Counted from the stretch's first letter, positions 35,110-43,948 are shown. The stretch is 54,834 bases of DNA from an uncultured Collinsella sp. (GCA_902494085.1 CABURU010000010.1:1-54834), one strand, 5' to 3'. A program made the numbers and translations. The notes: generated by a model not told the origin, from the sequence alone.

Positions 35110-35359
35110 ATATGGGCTTTCTCGAAGTTTGCAGACACGTTACAAAAACATGATAAATCGTATCACCTTCTGCGGGTCTCTTTACCGAGTTCTGATGGGA
35201 GAAGTGGACTTTTTGGCACTAAAATTGAATATTAGCCCTGTTGACCGCGGGTGTTCTTTTTGCTAACACGCCATGCGGACACGTGCGATTACTACGACAC
35301 TCCAAAACCACAGTCTGTTCGCTTTACAACATACAAACATGCGTTCGATAATAGGAGGC

Positions 35360-35698
35360 ATGGAATATCGACAGACAGACGGCAAAACTCGGCGCGTGCA
35401 CAAGCAGTATGTGGACGTCGTGGCCCGCATCCTCGCGGGCGGACAGGTCGTGCCGGTCACCGTCTGCTGGGTCGACGGCCGTTGTTTTACGATCGACGAA
35501 ATTATCTCGACCACCGGGTTTGGCCTGATGGTCTACGGCATCCGTACGGCAACATATAAGGTGCGTTTTGGCGGGCACGCGACCGAGTTGTATCTGGAGG
35601 ACCAGACGCGCGAGCGGGCAGACGGCTCGCAGGCACACGTGATGCGTTGGTGGGTCTGGGCCTTTGATCGTACGCTTGAGGGCGAGCGCCGTAGGTAA
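35360..35698 (+). CDS. Small protein of unknown function
   Basis: 112 aa from the ATG at 35360; not recognised. Composition is that of a small soluble beta-rich protein: alternating segments such as VVPVTVCWVDGRCFTIDEII, TATYKVRFGGHATELYLED and VMRWWVWAFDR, with an arginine-rich end. The start is ambiguous: AGGAGG (35353-35358) is only one base before this ATG, and an upstream in-frame ATG at 35339 lacks any site. Codon use matches the neighbours, so it is probably a real gene. It lies between pit (divergent) and the Bax-inhibitor gene (same strand). Confidence 0.6.
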   Translation: MEYRQTDGKTRRVHKQYVDVVARILAGGQVVPVTVCWVDGRCFTIDEIISTTGFGLMVYGIRTATYKVRFGGHATELYLEDQTRERADGSQAHVMRWWVWAFDRTLEGERRR

Positions 35699-35776
35699 GG
35701 ACGTGCGGCATTCGGGTACAATGGCAGGAATCTTGTCACCTACGGCGCTGTCGTGCGCTTTTTGAAAGGACGAAGT

Positions 35777-36472
35777 ATGAACGATATCCAGGGCTATCAG
35801 AACGGCCCCATCGAGACCGGTGCAAGCCGTGCCAAGGAGATGTCGCCGCGCGCGTACAACCTTGTCATGTCTGCCCTGATCTTTTTGGGCTTTTGCGCCA
35901 TGGGCGTCGGTGCTTACTTTACGAGCACCATGTCGTTTGCGCGCATGATGATGAGCGGCGCCGCTTTGCCGCTGGTCTTTGGCTCATTTATTTTGACCAT
36001 CGTCGGCATGGTCATGATGTCGGCCGCCGCCAGCAAGCAGTCCGTGGGCCTGTCCCTTGTGGGCTACGTAATCTTTGCGAGCACCTTTGGCCTGACCGCG
36101 TCGTTTGGCCTTGCCAACTACGACCTGCCCACCATCAACACTGCCTTTATCGCCACGGCCGCCATCACCTTTGTCTTTGGCGCCTTGGGTGTGACGTTTC
36201 CCAAGTTTTTCCAGCGCGTATATGGCATCGGTTTTGGCATTCTGCTCGCTACTATTCTGGTTGAGATCGTGCTGATGTTCATGGGCGTTTCGCAGTCCAT
36301 CACCGACCTGATCGTGATTGTGGTGTTCGCCGGCTTCATTGGCTACGACACCTATGTTGCCACGACGGTGCCGCCTACGCTGCCCAACGCCGTGCTTATG
36401 GCCTCTAACCTGTTCGTGGATATTATCAACGTGTTCCTGCGCATTCTGAACATCCTCGGCCGTCGCGACTAG
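35777..36472 (+). CDS. Bax inhibitor-1 (YccA/YbhL) family membrane protein
   Basis: 231 aa with seven membrane helices. BI-1 relatives are pH-sensitive calcium-leak channels or protease modulators; the bacterial role is unsettled. The motif VFAGFIGYDTYVAT contains the conserved aspartate region, and the C-terminus LFVDIINVFLRILNILGRRD is family-typical. The ATG at 35777 is preceded by GAAAGGACGAAGT. A single gene with its own terminator. Confidence 0.88.
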   Translation: MNDIQGYQNGPIETGASRAKEMSPRAYNLVMSALIFLGFCAMGVGAYFTSTMSFARMMMSGAALPLVFGSFILTIVGMVMMSAAASKQSVGLSLVGYVIFASTFGLTASFGLANYDLPTINTAFIATAAITFVFGALGVTFPKFFQRVYGIGFGILLATILVEIVLMFMGVSQSITDLIVIVVFAGFIGYDTYVATTVPPTLPNAVLMASNLFVDIINVFLRILNILGRRD

Positions 36473-36516
36473 TGGCGAATTGCGGCGGTGCTTGCCGTGC
36501 GTGCAAATCGATGCGA

Positions 36517-36545
36517 AAGGCGGTCCTTCGGGGCCGTCTTTTTTG
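36517..36545 (+). terminator. Terminator after the Bax-inhibitor-like gene
   Basis: AAGGCGGTCC (36517-36526) pairs with GGGCCGTCTT (36531-36540) including two G-U pairs, loop TTCG-like, then TTTTTG. Confidence 0.85.
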
Positions 36546-36610
36546 TACGCGGCGGGGTATCATGGATGGGAAAAGCCGATAGCGGCAGAGACCGAGAAAG
36601 GTGACCACTT

Positions 36611-37744
36611 ATGGCAGATGTCGACAACAGGAACCGTAACCGCAGGTCCAACCGAGCGGGTCAGCCCAATCCCAAGCGCGAGGCCCGTGCCAAGGCCGCC
36701 GAGCGTCACGTGGCAACTGTGTCCGAAGCGTGCGCCAAGGATATCGAGCGTTCGCTTGCCGGTGTTCGCGAGTTTGACGGTATGCCTGCCGGCTTTGTCT
36801 CGGCGATGAAGGCCAAGGTTCAGAGTGCTGTGGCCACCGAAGAACAGGTTGCCGAGGAGTCTGAGGCCGCCGAGGCCGAGACCGCTGAGGTTGCGTCCGC
36901 CGAGACCGAGGTTACGGCCGAGCCTGCACACGCAGAGGAGGCCACGGAGACCGAGTCCGCGCCTGCCGCCGAGGAGCCCGCTCCGGTCCTGCCCGAGGTC
37001 ACCGTGCTCGACGCCTCTGCCACGCAGGCCATTCTGGATAACGGTCGAGGCTATGCGCAGTTCTGCGACATGGCCGTGCTCGACTTTGCCTCGTTCACCA
37101 ATCCGGGCGGTGGCTATATTCAGGGTTATCTGGGCCAGGAGGCCACGCTGTGCGCCGATTCGTATCTGTACAACGTTCTCGATAAGCAGCGCAAATGGTA
37201 CGGCGAGAACCGTCGCCGCAACATCAACTGCGAGCTTTACCGAAACCGTGCGCTGGTGGTGCCTGCGGTGCGCTTCGACCGCAACCACGTGCATGCATAC
37301 GCCGACGTGATCGTGGCCGCCGCGCCCAACGTTAAGCGCGCCCGCCAGGAGTATCGCGTGAGCGACGATGCTCTGCTGGATGCCCTGCGCGACCGCATTC
37401 GCTTTGTGCTTGCCATCTGCGACGAGCTAGGTCGCGAGAAGCTCGTGCTGGGCGCTTGGGGCTGCGACAACAACGGCTTTGACGCAGAGGCCGTGGCCGA
37501 GCTCTTCCGCAAGGAGCTCGCGTCGGGCGACTTTAAGGTCAAGCAAGTCTTCTTTGCCGTGCCTTCTACGCGCTGGGATGAGGATTTTGCCAAGTTCGAG
37601 CACGTGCTGGCAAACTTCCCCGAGCGCAACGAGGAGTCCTATGCCCAGGTTGCCGCTCGCGCTGCGGCAGCTCGCGCCGCCGAGCAGATCCAGGCTGCTA
37701 CCGAGGATGATGAGGACGAGGACGATTGGCGCAAGTACCTGTAA
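36611..37744 (+). CDS. Microbial-type poly(ADP-ribose) glycohydrolase (TIGR02452 macrodomain)
   Basis: 377 aa. PARG enzymes cleave ADP-ribose polymers. The catalytic signature GGG-x(6-8)-QE is intact as GGG (166-168) then seven residues then QE (176-177), within FTNPGGGYIQGYLGQEATL. The macrodomain end is seen as LGAWGCDNNGFD (280-291). Before the domain is an arginine-rich head (1-35), a helical part, and an acidic Glu/Ala low-complexity linker (about 76-127). The protein ends in an acidic DEDEDDW tail. AAAGGTG precedes the ATG. Whether it acts on host or bacterial ADP-ribosylation cannot be told; no ADP-ribosyltransferase is adjacent. Confidence 0.85.
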   Translation: MADVDNRNRNRRSNRAGQPNPKREARAKAAERHVATVSEACAKDIERSLAGVREFDGMPAGFVSAMKAKVQSAVATEEQVAEESEAAEAETAEVASAETEVTAEPAHAEEATETESAPAAEEPAPVLPEVTVLDASATQAILDNGRGYAQFCDMAVLDFASFTNPGGGYIQGYLGQEATLCADSYLYNVLDKQRKWYGENRRRNINCELYRNRALVVPAVRFDRNHVHAYADVIVAAAPNVKRARQEYRVSDDALLDALRDRIRFVLAICDELGREKLVLGAWGCDNNGFDAEAVAELFRKELASGDFKVKQVFFAVPSTRWDEDFAKFEHVLANFPERNEESYAQVAARAAAARAAEQIQAATEDDEDEDDWRKYL

Positions 37745-37771
37745 TCGGTACGTGCTGACAGATGGGTCGAG

Positions 37772-37803
37772 CCGGCGGGAGAGGCTGCTTCCGTCGGTTT
37801 TTT
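37772..37803 (+). terminator. Terminator after the PARG gene
   Basis: CCGGCGGGAG (37772-37781) pairs with CTTCCGTCGG (37788-37797) with two wobbles, followed by TTTTTT. Confidence 0.85.
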
Positions 37804-37822
37804 ACTGAGCGAGGGGCTTACG

Positions 37823-38482
37823 ATGAAAAACGTTCTATGCTTTGGCGACAGCAACACCTATGGTTACGATCCGGCGGGCATGCGCGACGGCACCGCGGTG
37901 CGCTATGCGCAGGATGTGCGCTGGTGCGGCGTGGCCCAACGTGACTTAGGCGAGGGCTGGCATGTAATTGAAGAAGGCCTCAACGGCCGCACGACGGTAC
38001 GCGACGACATGTGCCATCTGAACACCAATCTTAACGGCATCCGCGCACTGCCGATGCTGCTCGAGGCCCATAAGCCGCTGGATGCGATCGTTATTATGCT
38101 GGGAACCAACGATTGCAAGACGGTCTTTGGTGTGACGGCCTCCGATATTGCCCGTGGCACCATGGCGCTGATTCGCGCGGTGCGTGCATTTCCCTGGACC
38201 AATGCCGCACCCTGCCCGCGTATTCTGCTGATGGCACCTATCAAGATCAAGCCGCAAATCGCCGATGTATATATGACCGATTTTGACGAGCGTTCCGTCG
38301 AGGCCTCGGAGCATTTTGCCGAATACTATGCGTATGCTGCTAAACAGTTTGGCTGCGACTTTTTGAATGCCGCTGATTTTGCCGAGCCGGGCGATATCGA
38401 TTATCTGCACATGATGCCCGAAAGCCACGAGAGCCTGGGCCACGCCGTGGCAGCCAAGCTCCAAGAGATGCTCGGAGAGTAG
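37823..38482 (+). CDS. SGNH/GDSL-family hydrolase
   Basis: 219 aa. Esterase/acetylxylan-esterase-like fold, cytoplasmic since no signal peptide is present. Block I is FGDSNTYGYDP with nucleophile S10; block II is EGLNGRTT; block III is IMLGTND; block V is less canonical, DYLHMMPESHESLGHAV, where H196, H202 or H207 could be the catalytic histidine. It resembles the arylesterase/lipolytic group that removes acyl groups from sugars. Natural substrate unknown. Confidence 0.85.
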   Translation: MKNVLCFGDSNTYGYDPAGMRDGTAVRYAQDVRWCGVAQRDLGEGWHVIEEGLNGRTTVRDDMCHLNTNLNGIRALPMLLEAHKPLDAIVIMLGTNDCKTVFGVTASDIARGTMALIRAVRAFPWTNAAPCPRILLMAPIKIKPQIADVYMTDFDERSVEASEHFAEYYAYAAKQFGCDFLNAADFAEPGDIDYLHMMPESHESLGHAVAAKLQEMLGE

Positions 38483-38488
38483 CGCGAC

Positions 38489-38533
38489 CCCAAGCCACCG
38501 CAAAGGGGACGGGCGCCTTTGCGGTGGCTTGGG
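38489..38533. terminator. Bidirectional terminator between convergent genes
   Basis: Perfect 18-bp stem (38489-38506 with 38516-38533; CCCAAGCCACCGCAAAGG) in the 60 bases between the SGNH hydrolase (plus) and thiD (minus). Serves both sides, though T-runs are absent. Confidence 0.7.
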
Positions 38534-38542
38534 CTGCGAATC

Positions 38543-39373
38543 TTAATATTGCCACATGTGGTTGACGGGGCCAGAGCCTTTGCCCATGTCCAGGCCGGCG
38601 GCCAGAGCGCCTGTCAGGTAGGCCTTGCCGGCGTTGACGGCGTCGGCAAGATCCATGCCCTGGGCCAGCGCGCAGGCGATGGCGGACGAGAGTGTGCAGC
38701 CGGTGCCGTGTGTGTTTTCGGTCTCGATGCGCTTGTGGCGGAACCACGTGGTGAGTGGATCTCCCAGATGGTTGCCCTCGTCATCGAGCGGCGCGGGTTC
38801 GGCCAGTACATCGTTGGCCTCGTTGACAAGATGCCCACCCTTAACGAGGGATGCGCAACCAAAGCGGCGGGTGAGGAGCATGGCAGCATTTTGCTGCGTG
38901 CGCTCGGAGTCGACCTCGTAGTCAAGCAGGGCCATGGCCTCGGGAATATTGGGCGTGATAACCGTCGCTAGCGGGAACAGGCGGCGGGTGAGCGCCTCGG
39001 CGGCATCTTCGGCAATCAGCCGCGCGCCCGAGGTGGCGACCATGACGGGGTCGACGACAACGTTTGTCGCGTTCCAAGCGCTCAGGCGGTCGGCGATAAC
39101 ATCGATAATCTCGGCAGAGGAAACCATGCCAATCTTGACGGCGTTGGGGCGGATATCGTCAAAAACGGCATCGATCTGCGCCGCGACAATATCCGGGGAG
39201 ATGTTCTGCACGGCGGTAACGCCCAGTGTGTTTTGCGCTGTGATGGCGGTGATGGCCGTCTCGGCATACAGGCGGTGCGCCGTGATGGTTTTGATGTCGG
39301 CCTGAATGCCGGCGCCACCGCTGGAATCGGATCCCGCGATGGACAGGACGGCAGGTACCTTACTACGATCCAT
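38543..39373 (-). CDS. thiD: Hydroxymethylpyrimidine/phosphomethylpyrimidine kinase
   Basis: 276 aa, ribokinase fold. Phosphorylates HMP and then HMP-P, the product of ThiC, in thiamine synthesis. N-terminal SIAGSDSSGGAGIQADIKT, VVDPVMVATSGARLI and the C-terminal anion hole THGTGCTLSSAIACALAQG are diagnostic. AGGGAG lies before the ATG. Downstream of thiC on the same strand; 182 bases with a strong hairpin lie between them. Confidence 0.95.
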   Translation of the reverse strand: MDRSKVPAVLSIAGSDSSGGAGIQADIKTITAHRLYAETAITAITAQNTLGVTAVQNISPDIVAAQIDAVFDDIRPNAVKIGMVSSAEIIDVIADRLSAWNATNVVVDPVMVATSGARLIAEDAAEALTRRLFPLATVITPNIPEAMALLDYEVDSERTQQNAAMLLTRRFGCASLVKGGHLVNEANDVLAEPAPLDDEGNHLGDPLTTWFRHKRIETENTHGTGCTLSSAIACALAQGMDLADAVNAGKAYLTGALAAGLDMGKGSGPVNHMWQY

Positions 39374-39423
39374 GTTCGCTCCCTTGTTCGGTCGGAATCA
39401 AATGGGTCTTTAAGCCAGCATTA

Positions 39424-39477
39424 TAAAGATGCCCGGGACGACTCTATGTCGAACCCGGGCGGGCGATGCAATCTTTA
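39424..39477 (-). other. Stem-loop between thiC and thiD
   Basis: GCCCGGG (39431-39437) pairs with CCCGGGC (39454-39460), with an inner CGAC/GTCG stem and an outer TAAAGAT/ATCTTTA pairing. On the minus strand it is followed by ATCTTTATAATG. It could partly terminate thiC transcription or stabilise its end. The remaining sequence up to 39555 holds no gene. Confidence 0.5.
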
Positions 39478-39555
39478 CGCAAACGTAAGCAAATGTTCAC
39501 ACGTCAACAATTGACAGGCGCCAGCTCGCCGCCAGAGGCGGCCGCGGCGACAGGG

Positions 39556-40890
39556 CTAGTCCTCCATGCCGAGGTCGATCGTGGTGCCCTCGAAGATCTT
39601 GTTGACGGTTCGGACGGCGCACATCTTGCCACACATGGTGCAAGTGCCCTCGGTGGCGGCGGGGGACTCCTCGTAGCGCTTCTTGCCGGTGACCGGGTCG
39701 AGCGCGCACTTCCACATGGCGTCCCAGTCGAGCTTGCGGCGTGCCTGGCCCATCTTGTCGTCCATGTCGCGGGCGTGGGGCACCTTCTTGGCGATGTCGG
39801 CGGCGTGTGCGGCGATCTTGGTGGCCATGAGGCCATCGAGCACGTCCTGGGCGTTGGGCAGGCACAGGTGTTCGGCCGGCGTCACGTAGCACAGGAAGTC
39901 GGCGCCGGAGCTGGCGGAGATAGCGCCGCCGATGGCAGCGGTGATGTGGTCGTAGCCCACGCCGATATCGGTCACCAGCGGCCCGAGCACATAAAACGGG
40001 GCGTTGTGGCACAGGCGCTTCTGCAGCTTCATGTTGGCGGCGATCTCGTCGAGCGCCATGTGACCCGGGCCCTCGACCATGACCTGGACGCCGGCGGCCC
40101 AAGCACGCTTGCATAGCTTGCCCAGCTCGATCATCTCGGCGGTCTCGGTGGCGTCGTTGGAGTCGTAGAGGCAGCCCGGGCGGCAGGAGTCGCCGAGCGA
40201 AATCGTCACGTCGTACTCGTGGCAAATCTCGAGCAACTCATCGTAGAACTCATAGAAGGGGTTCTCGTTGCCGGTGACCTCCATCCAACCAAACAGCAGC
40301 GAGCCGCCGCGGCTCACGATGTTCATGAGGCGGCCGGTCTCCTTAAAGGTCTTGGTGACCGACTTGTTGATGCCGCAGTGGATGGTCATAAAGTCCACGC
40401 CGTCCTCGGCGTGCGCGCGCACGACCTCGAACAGGTCGTCCTTGGTAAGCTTGACCAGCGGCTTTTCCATGTAGCCGATGGCGTCGTACATGGGGACGGT
40501 GCCCACCATGAGCGGGGTCTCGTCGATGAGCTGCTGGCGGAACTGACGCGTCTTGCCCGAGTTGGAGAGGTCCATGATGGCGTCGGCGCCAAAGTCCTCA
40601 GCGATCTTGACCTTCTTCCATTCCTCGGCGGCATCGGCCTTGTCGCCCGAGATGCCCAGGTTGACGTTGACCTTGGTGGACAGGCCCTCACCGACGCCAA
40701 AGGCGCGCATGCCCTTTTTGATATGCACGATGTTGGCGGGAATGGCGATGCGGCCGTCGGCCACGCGCTCGCGGATGTACTCGGGGTCGCGATGCTCGCG
40801 CTCGGCGACTTCCTTCATCTGTGGCGTGATCTGCCCGGCACGGGCGAAGTCGATTTGCGTGACGAGCTTGGGCTCGGTCTGTGTGCTCAT
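39556..40890 (-). CDS. thiC: Phosphomethylpyrimidine synthase ThiC
   Basis: 444 aa from the ATG at 40890; this is the short form without the N-terminal extension of proteobacterial ThiC. A radical-SAM enzyme turning aminoimidazole ribotide into HMP-P. The C-terminal iron-sulphur motif is CTMCGKMC (C-x2-C-x3-C), as in clostridial-type enzymes. MVEGPGHMALDEI and MTIHCGINK are other core motifs. GGGAG eight bases before the chosen ATG supports it over an ATG at 40914 that would fall within the riboswitch end. Controlled by the TPP riboswitch just upstream. Confidence 0.96.
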   Translation of the reverse strand: MSTQTEPKLVTQIDFARAGQITPQMKEVAEREHRDPEYIRERVADGRIAIPANIVHIKKGMRAFGVGEGLSTKVNVNLGISGDKADAAEEWKKVKIAEDFGADAIMDLSNSGKTRQFRQQLIDETPLMVGTVPMYDAIGYMEKPLVKLTKDDLFEVVRAHAEDGVDFMTIHCGINKSVTKTFKETGRLMNIVSRGGSLLFGWMEVTGNENPFYEFYDELLEICHEYDVTISLGDSCRPGCLYDSNDATETAEMIELGKLCKRAWAAGVQVMVEGPGHMALDEIAANMKLQKRLCHNAPFYVLGPLVTDIGVGYDHITAAIGGAISASSGADFLCYVTPAEHLCLPNAQDVLDGLMATKIAAHAADIAKKVPHARDMDDKMGQARRKLDWDAMWKCALDPVTGKKRYEESPAATEGTCTMCGKMCAVRTVNKIFEGTTIDLGMED

Positions 40891-40897
40891 TGGCACG

Positions 40898-40991
40898 GCT
40901 CCCTTCGTTGGCATTACCCATATCAGGTTTGCGGGTCAGGGCGGGCGCGCCCAGTCTCAGCCTGCCGTCTTGTCCTGCAAGCTCCCCGTTT
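40898..40991 (-). promoter_or_regulatory. TPP riboswitch (THI element)
   Basis: On the minus strand the order is ACGGGGAGC, a variable arm, GGCTGAGA (pyrimidine-sensing), GACCCGCAAACCTGA, then GGGTAATGCCAACGAAGGGAG in two conserved parts. All the universally conserved TPP aptamer segments are present. The ThiC ribosome binding site GGGAG is the last bases of the aptamer P1 strand, so ligand binding should sequester it and block translation. Confidence 0.95.
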
Positions 40992-41061
40992 ATGTAATGG
41001 GCTCAAGTATAGCTCGAATGGGTACGATTGGCCTAACGAGCGTGCCTGTGGGGAGGCGTAC

Positions 41062-41577
41062 ATGGAAGACAAGCATCTATATCGAGAGACACAATGGGAC
41101 ATATCGGCCGAGGAGGGCCGTGCGCACCATGGGTTGGTCGCGATTGGCTTTGCGGTGCTTGCCGTGCTGGTGATTGCCTTTTGTATTTGGACGTTTGGCG
41201 GTCGCGGCGGCGCTGCCTGGGAGTTTGAGGCCGACGATGCCCTGCCGATTATGACGGTGAAGGTCGCTGGCGGTAACACAGTGGCCGCGCCGGGAGACTA
41301 TTGGTATCCGCACGACGAGTTTGTGCAGTTGCAGCTGAGTGGCGGATCCATTCCGGGTGAAGAAATCGAACGCGTGGCGTTTGATGCGGCGCTCAAAACG
41401 CTCACGGTGAAGCTCAAAGATCAGGGGAACGTGCCCACGACCATGGACATTGCGCTGACGGAATGGCGCCTGGAGCCCCCGGCGGGCGCTGTGGCATCCG
41501 AGGTGGAGCACGTTAAGATTACCTACCAAGATGGCTCGACAAGCGAGATCGCCAAGGCAGACGGCTTGGCGGAATAG
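41062..41577 (+). CDS. Single-pass membrane protein of unknown function
   Basis: 171 aa; not recognised. A charged cytoplasmic head (1-23), one hydrophobic helix (about 24-46) and an extracytoplasmic domain of about 120 residues rich in beta-prone segments (PIMTVKVAGGNTVAAPGDYW, KTLTVKLKDQGN, EHVKITYQDGSTSEI). GGGGAGG precedes the ATG at 41062. It is divergent from thiC, sharing an intergenic region with the riboswitch, and convergent with yaaA. A lipid- or sugar-binding role is possible but unproven. Confidence 0.65.
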   Translation: MEDKHLYRETQWDISAEEGRAHHGLVAIGFAVLAVLVIAFCIWTFGGRGGAAWEFEADDALPIMTVKVAGGNTVAAPGDYWYPHDEFVQLQLSGGSIPGEEIERVAFDAALKTLTVKLKDQGNVPTTMDIALTEWRLEPPAGAVASEVEHVKITYQDGSTSEIAKADGLAE

Positions 41578-41600
41578 CGGGGTGTTTGGAAACAGCGGGT

Positions 41601-42410
41601 CTATTGTGCCTGCACGTTCATGAATACCAGAGTGTTTTTGTCTGAAAGCTCGGGGATGTGCCGATAGCCGATGTTGAATGCGGTAAGTTCGCTTACATCC
41701 TCGAGTTTGTTTTCTGCCATCCACCGCACCATGGAGCCGCGCGCCTTTTTGCTGGCGGTCGACCGTTGGATGGGCTTCCCGTTGCGGATACCCTCGCCAA
41801 AGAGGCACGTGACGGCTGTGGCGTCGCCCGCGAGGTGGGGCAGAACGGCTTTGGCATACTCTACGCTGGCGAGGTTGACGATCGTGGTGTTTGAGCCTGC
41901 CGGGGCGATAGCCCGCGCGAGCTTGTCGCTCCAAAACGCGTAGAGGTCTCGGGCATCGTCGACGGCAAGCTTCGCGCCCATCTCCAGCCGATACGGTTCG
42001 ACGGCATGAAAGGGACGAACGCACCCGTAGAGGCCGGAGAGGATCCACAGATGGTCTTGCAGCCATGCGAGCTGTGCGGAATCCATCACCTCGGGTGCCA
42101 TGCTCTGGTATTGAATGCCGTGATAGGACATGACGGCAGGGGAGAGGTGACGGGCGAGTGCGGGATTGTCGAGATCGCCGCTTTTCAGGATGGGCCCGAA
42201 CTCATGCAGTGTGTTGAGGCAAGGTCCCAGCAGTTTGTCACTTACGTTCCACAGCGCCTGCAGGCCGCCGCTGCCTTCATTCCGCTCGATATCTAGCAGT
42301 GCGCGGTGGAGGCGAGCCGTCTCGCGCACAAAGGGTGGGATGCCCAGGACTTCAAAAGCATCTTGGGCCGCGCGCATCTGCTTGGCGGGCGAAATGATGA
42401 CCTGCAGCAT
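41601..42410 (-). CDS. yaaA: YaaA (DUF328/UPF0246) peroxide-stress protein
   Basis: 269 aa. YaaA in E. coli lowers free iron during peroxide stress and binds DNA with a helix-hairpin-helix-like fold. MLQVIISPAKQM at the start, SYHGIQYQSM, LYGCVRPFHAVEPYRLEMGAKL and the end-domain TCLFGEGIRNGKPIQRSTASKKARGSMVRWM are family-typical. AGAGGAGAG precedes the ATG at 42410. A palindromic repeat and 100 bases separate it from the aminopeptidase gene on the same strand. Confidence 0.92.
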   Translation of the reverse strand: MLQVIISPAKQMRAAQDAFEVLGIPPFVRETARLHRALLDIERNEGSGGLQALWNVSDKLLGPCLNTLHEFGPILKSGDLDNPALARHLSPAVMSYHGIQYQSMAPEVMDSAQLAWLQDHLWILSGLYGCVRPFHAVEPYRLEMGAKLAVDDARDLYAFWSDKLARAIAPAGSNTTIVNLASVEYAKAVLPHLAGDATAVTCLFGEGIRNGKPIQRSTASKKARGSMVRWMAENKLEDVSELTAFNIGYRHIPELSDKNTLVFMNVQAQ

Positions 42411-42430
42411 GGACTCTCCTCTGCCAAAAA

Positions 42431-42497
42431 AGTTGCGGTGGAATACGGTCTGTTTTGGCCGTTTATGGGCCAGTTTAGTCCGTATTTCACCGCAACT
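42431..42497 (+). repeat. Palindromic repeat family 2, copy 2
   Basis: AGTTGCGGTGGAATACGG (42431-42448) pairs with CCGTATTTCACCGCAACT (42480-42497), with the same single G-T wobble as the copy at 3277-3343. The inner arms differ from that copy but still pair (CGG/CCG; TGGCC/GGCCA). The shared loop side is TGTTTTGGCC versus TGTTTGGCC. Confidence 0.75.
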
Positions 42498-42510
42498 GAT
42501 GAAGGGTTGG

Positions 42511-43908
42511 TTAGGCTCGCTCGATGAAGGCCTTGTAGCCGCGATAGGCCTCGTAGATATCGGCCTTGTTGGCGACCTCCCACAGGGCGTGCATGGACAG
42601 GACGGCAACGCCGGAGTCGATGACGTTCATGCCGTACTTGGCCATGATGTAGGCGATGGTGCCGCCGCCACCAGCGTTGACGCGGCCGAGCTCGCAGGTC
42701 TGGAAGTCCACGCCCGCCTCGTCCATGATGTCGCGGATGAGGGCCACATACTCGGCGTCGGCGTCGTTGGAGCCACCCTTGCCGCGGCTGCCCGTGTACT
42801 TGTTAAAGCACAGGCCGCGACCCATAAAGGCGGCGTTTTTGGTCTCGAACTTGCCGGCATAGCCCGGGTCGAAGCCGGCGGACACGTCGGAGGAGAGCAT
42901 GCGGCTGCGGGCGAGTGCGCGGCGCAGGGCCAGCGGGCTATCCTCGCCGGCGAGCGTCATGATCTCGGCGACGGTGTTCTCGAAGAAGCGGCTTGTCATG
43001 CCGGTGGCGCCTACGGAGCCAATTTCCTCCTTGTCGACGATGAGCGTGATGCTCGTGCGCTCGACATTGGCCACATTAATCTGGGCGAGCATGGACGGGT
43101 AGGCACAGACGCGGTCGTCATGGCCATAGCCCAGAATCATGGAGCGGTCGAGGCCCATGTCGCGGGCGGGGCCGGCGGGCACGACCTCGATCTCGGCGGA
43201 GAGGAAGTCCTCCTCCTCGACGCCGTACTGCTCTTTGAGGATGTCCAAGAACATCTGCTTGACGGGCTCCTTGGAAGCGTCCATGTCGTCCTCATCGAAC
43301 TTGACGGGACGGCCGCCCACGATCACGTCGAGAATCTCGGCGTCGACGGCGTCCTTGGCGGGCTTGGCCATCTGCTCGCTCGAGAGATGGATCAGTAGGT
43401 CGGAGATGGTAAAGACCGGGTCGTCGGCCTTGTCGCCGATATTGATGTCGACGGTGGTGCCGTCCTTTTTGCAGATGACGCCCACGAGTGCGAGCGGGGA
43501 GGCCACCCAGTGGTAGCTCTTGACGCCGCCGTAGTAGTGCGTGTCGAGATAAGCCATGTCGCCGGCCTCGAAGGCGGGGTTCTGCTTAAGGTCCAGGCGC
43601 GGCGAGTCCACGTGCGCGCCCAGGATGTTAAAGCCCTGCTCGAGCGGGTCGGTGCCCAGGTTGACGAGCATAAGGTCCTTGCCGTGGTTAGCGGCATACA
43701 CCTTGTCGCCTGCCTTGAGCTCGCGGCCTTCGGCGATTACGGTCTCCAGGTCGACGTATCCCGCCTCCTCGGCCATCTTGATGCCGGCCTTGACGCACAG
43801 GCGCTCGGTTTTGTTCTCACTCAAAAACTGCTTATAGCCGCGGCAAAGCTCCTCGAGCTCTTCGATTTGCTGTGGCGTGTACTTTTTCCATGCGCAGGGA
43901 CGCTCCAT
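42511..43908 (-). CDS. M18-family metalloaminopeptidase
   Basis: 465 aa from the ATG at 43908, set by AAAGGAG. A two-zinc aspartyl-type aminopeptidase forming a large cytosolic complex. The first zinc histidine is in GAHVDSPRLDLKQ; later ligands lie in VDKEEIGSVGATGM and the C-terminal SMHALWEV. The protein matches the bacterial/clostridial ApeA-like group. Divergent from polA with a 166-base gap. Confidence 0.93.
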   Translation of the reverse strand: MERPCAWKKYTPQQIEELEELCRGYKQFLSENKTERLCVKAGIKMAEEAGYVDLETVIAEGRELKAGDKVYAANHGKDLMLVNLGTDPLEQGFNILGAHVDSPRLDLKQNPAFEAGDMAYLDTHYYGGVKSYHWVASPLALVGVICKKDGTTVDINIGDKADDPVFTISDLLIHLSSEQMAKPAKDAVDAEILDVIVGGRPVKFDEDDMDASKEPVKQMFLDILKEQYGVEEEDFLSAEIEVVPAGPARDMGLDRSMILGYGHDDRVCAYPSMLAQINVANVERTSITLIVDKEEIGSVGATGMTSRFFENTVAEIMTLAGEDSPLALRRALARSRMLSSDVSAGFDPGYAGKFETKNAAFMGRGLCFNKYTGSRGKGGSNDADAEYVALIRDIMDEAGVDFQTCELGRVNAGGGGTIAYIMAKYGMNVIDSGVAVLSMHALWEVANKADIYEAYRGYKAFIERA

Positions 43909-43948
43909 GACGCAGGCTCCTTTCGGATCGATCGTGCTGGTTGATGTA

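Noticed and set aside
39424..39477. Hairpin with CCCGGG stem resembling a tRNA arm
   Set aside because: Only one arm-like stem is present; there is no acceptor stem, anticodon arm or T-loop sequence. Treated as a stem-loop between thiC and thiD.
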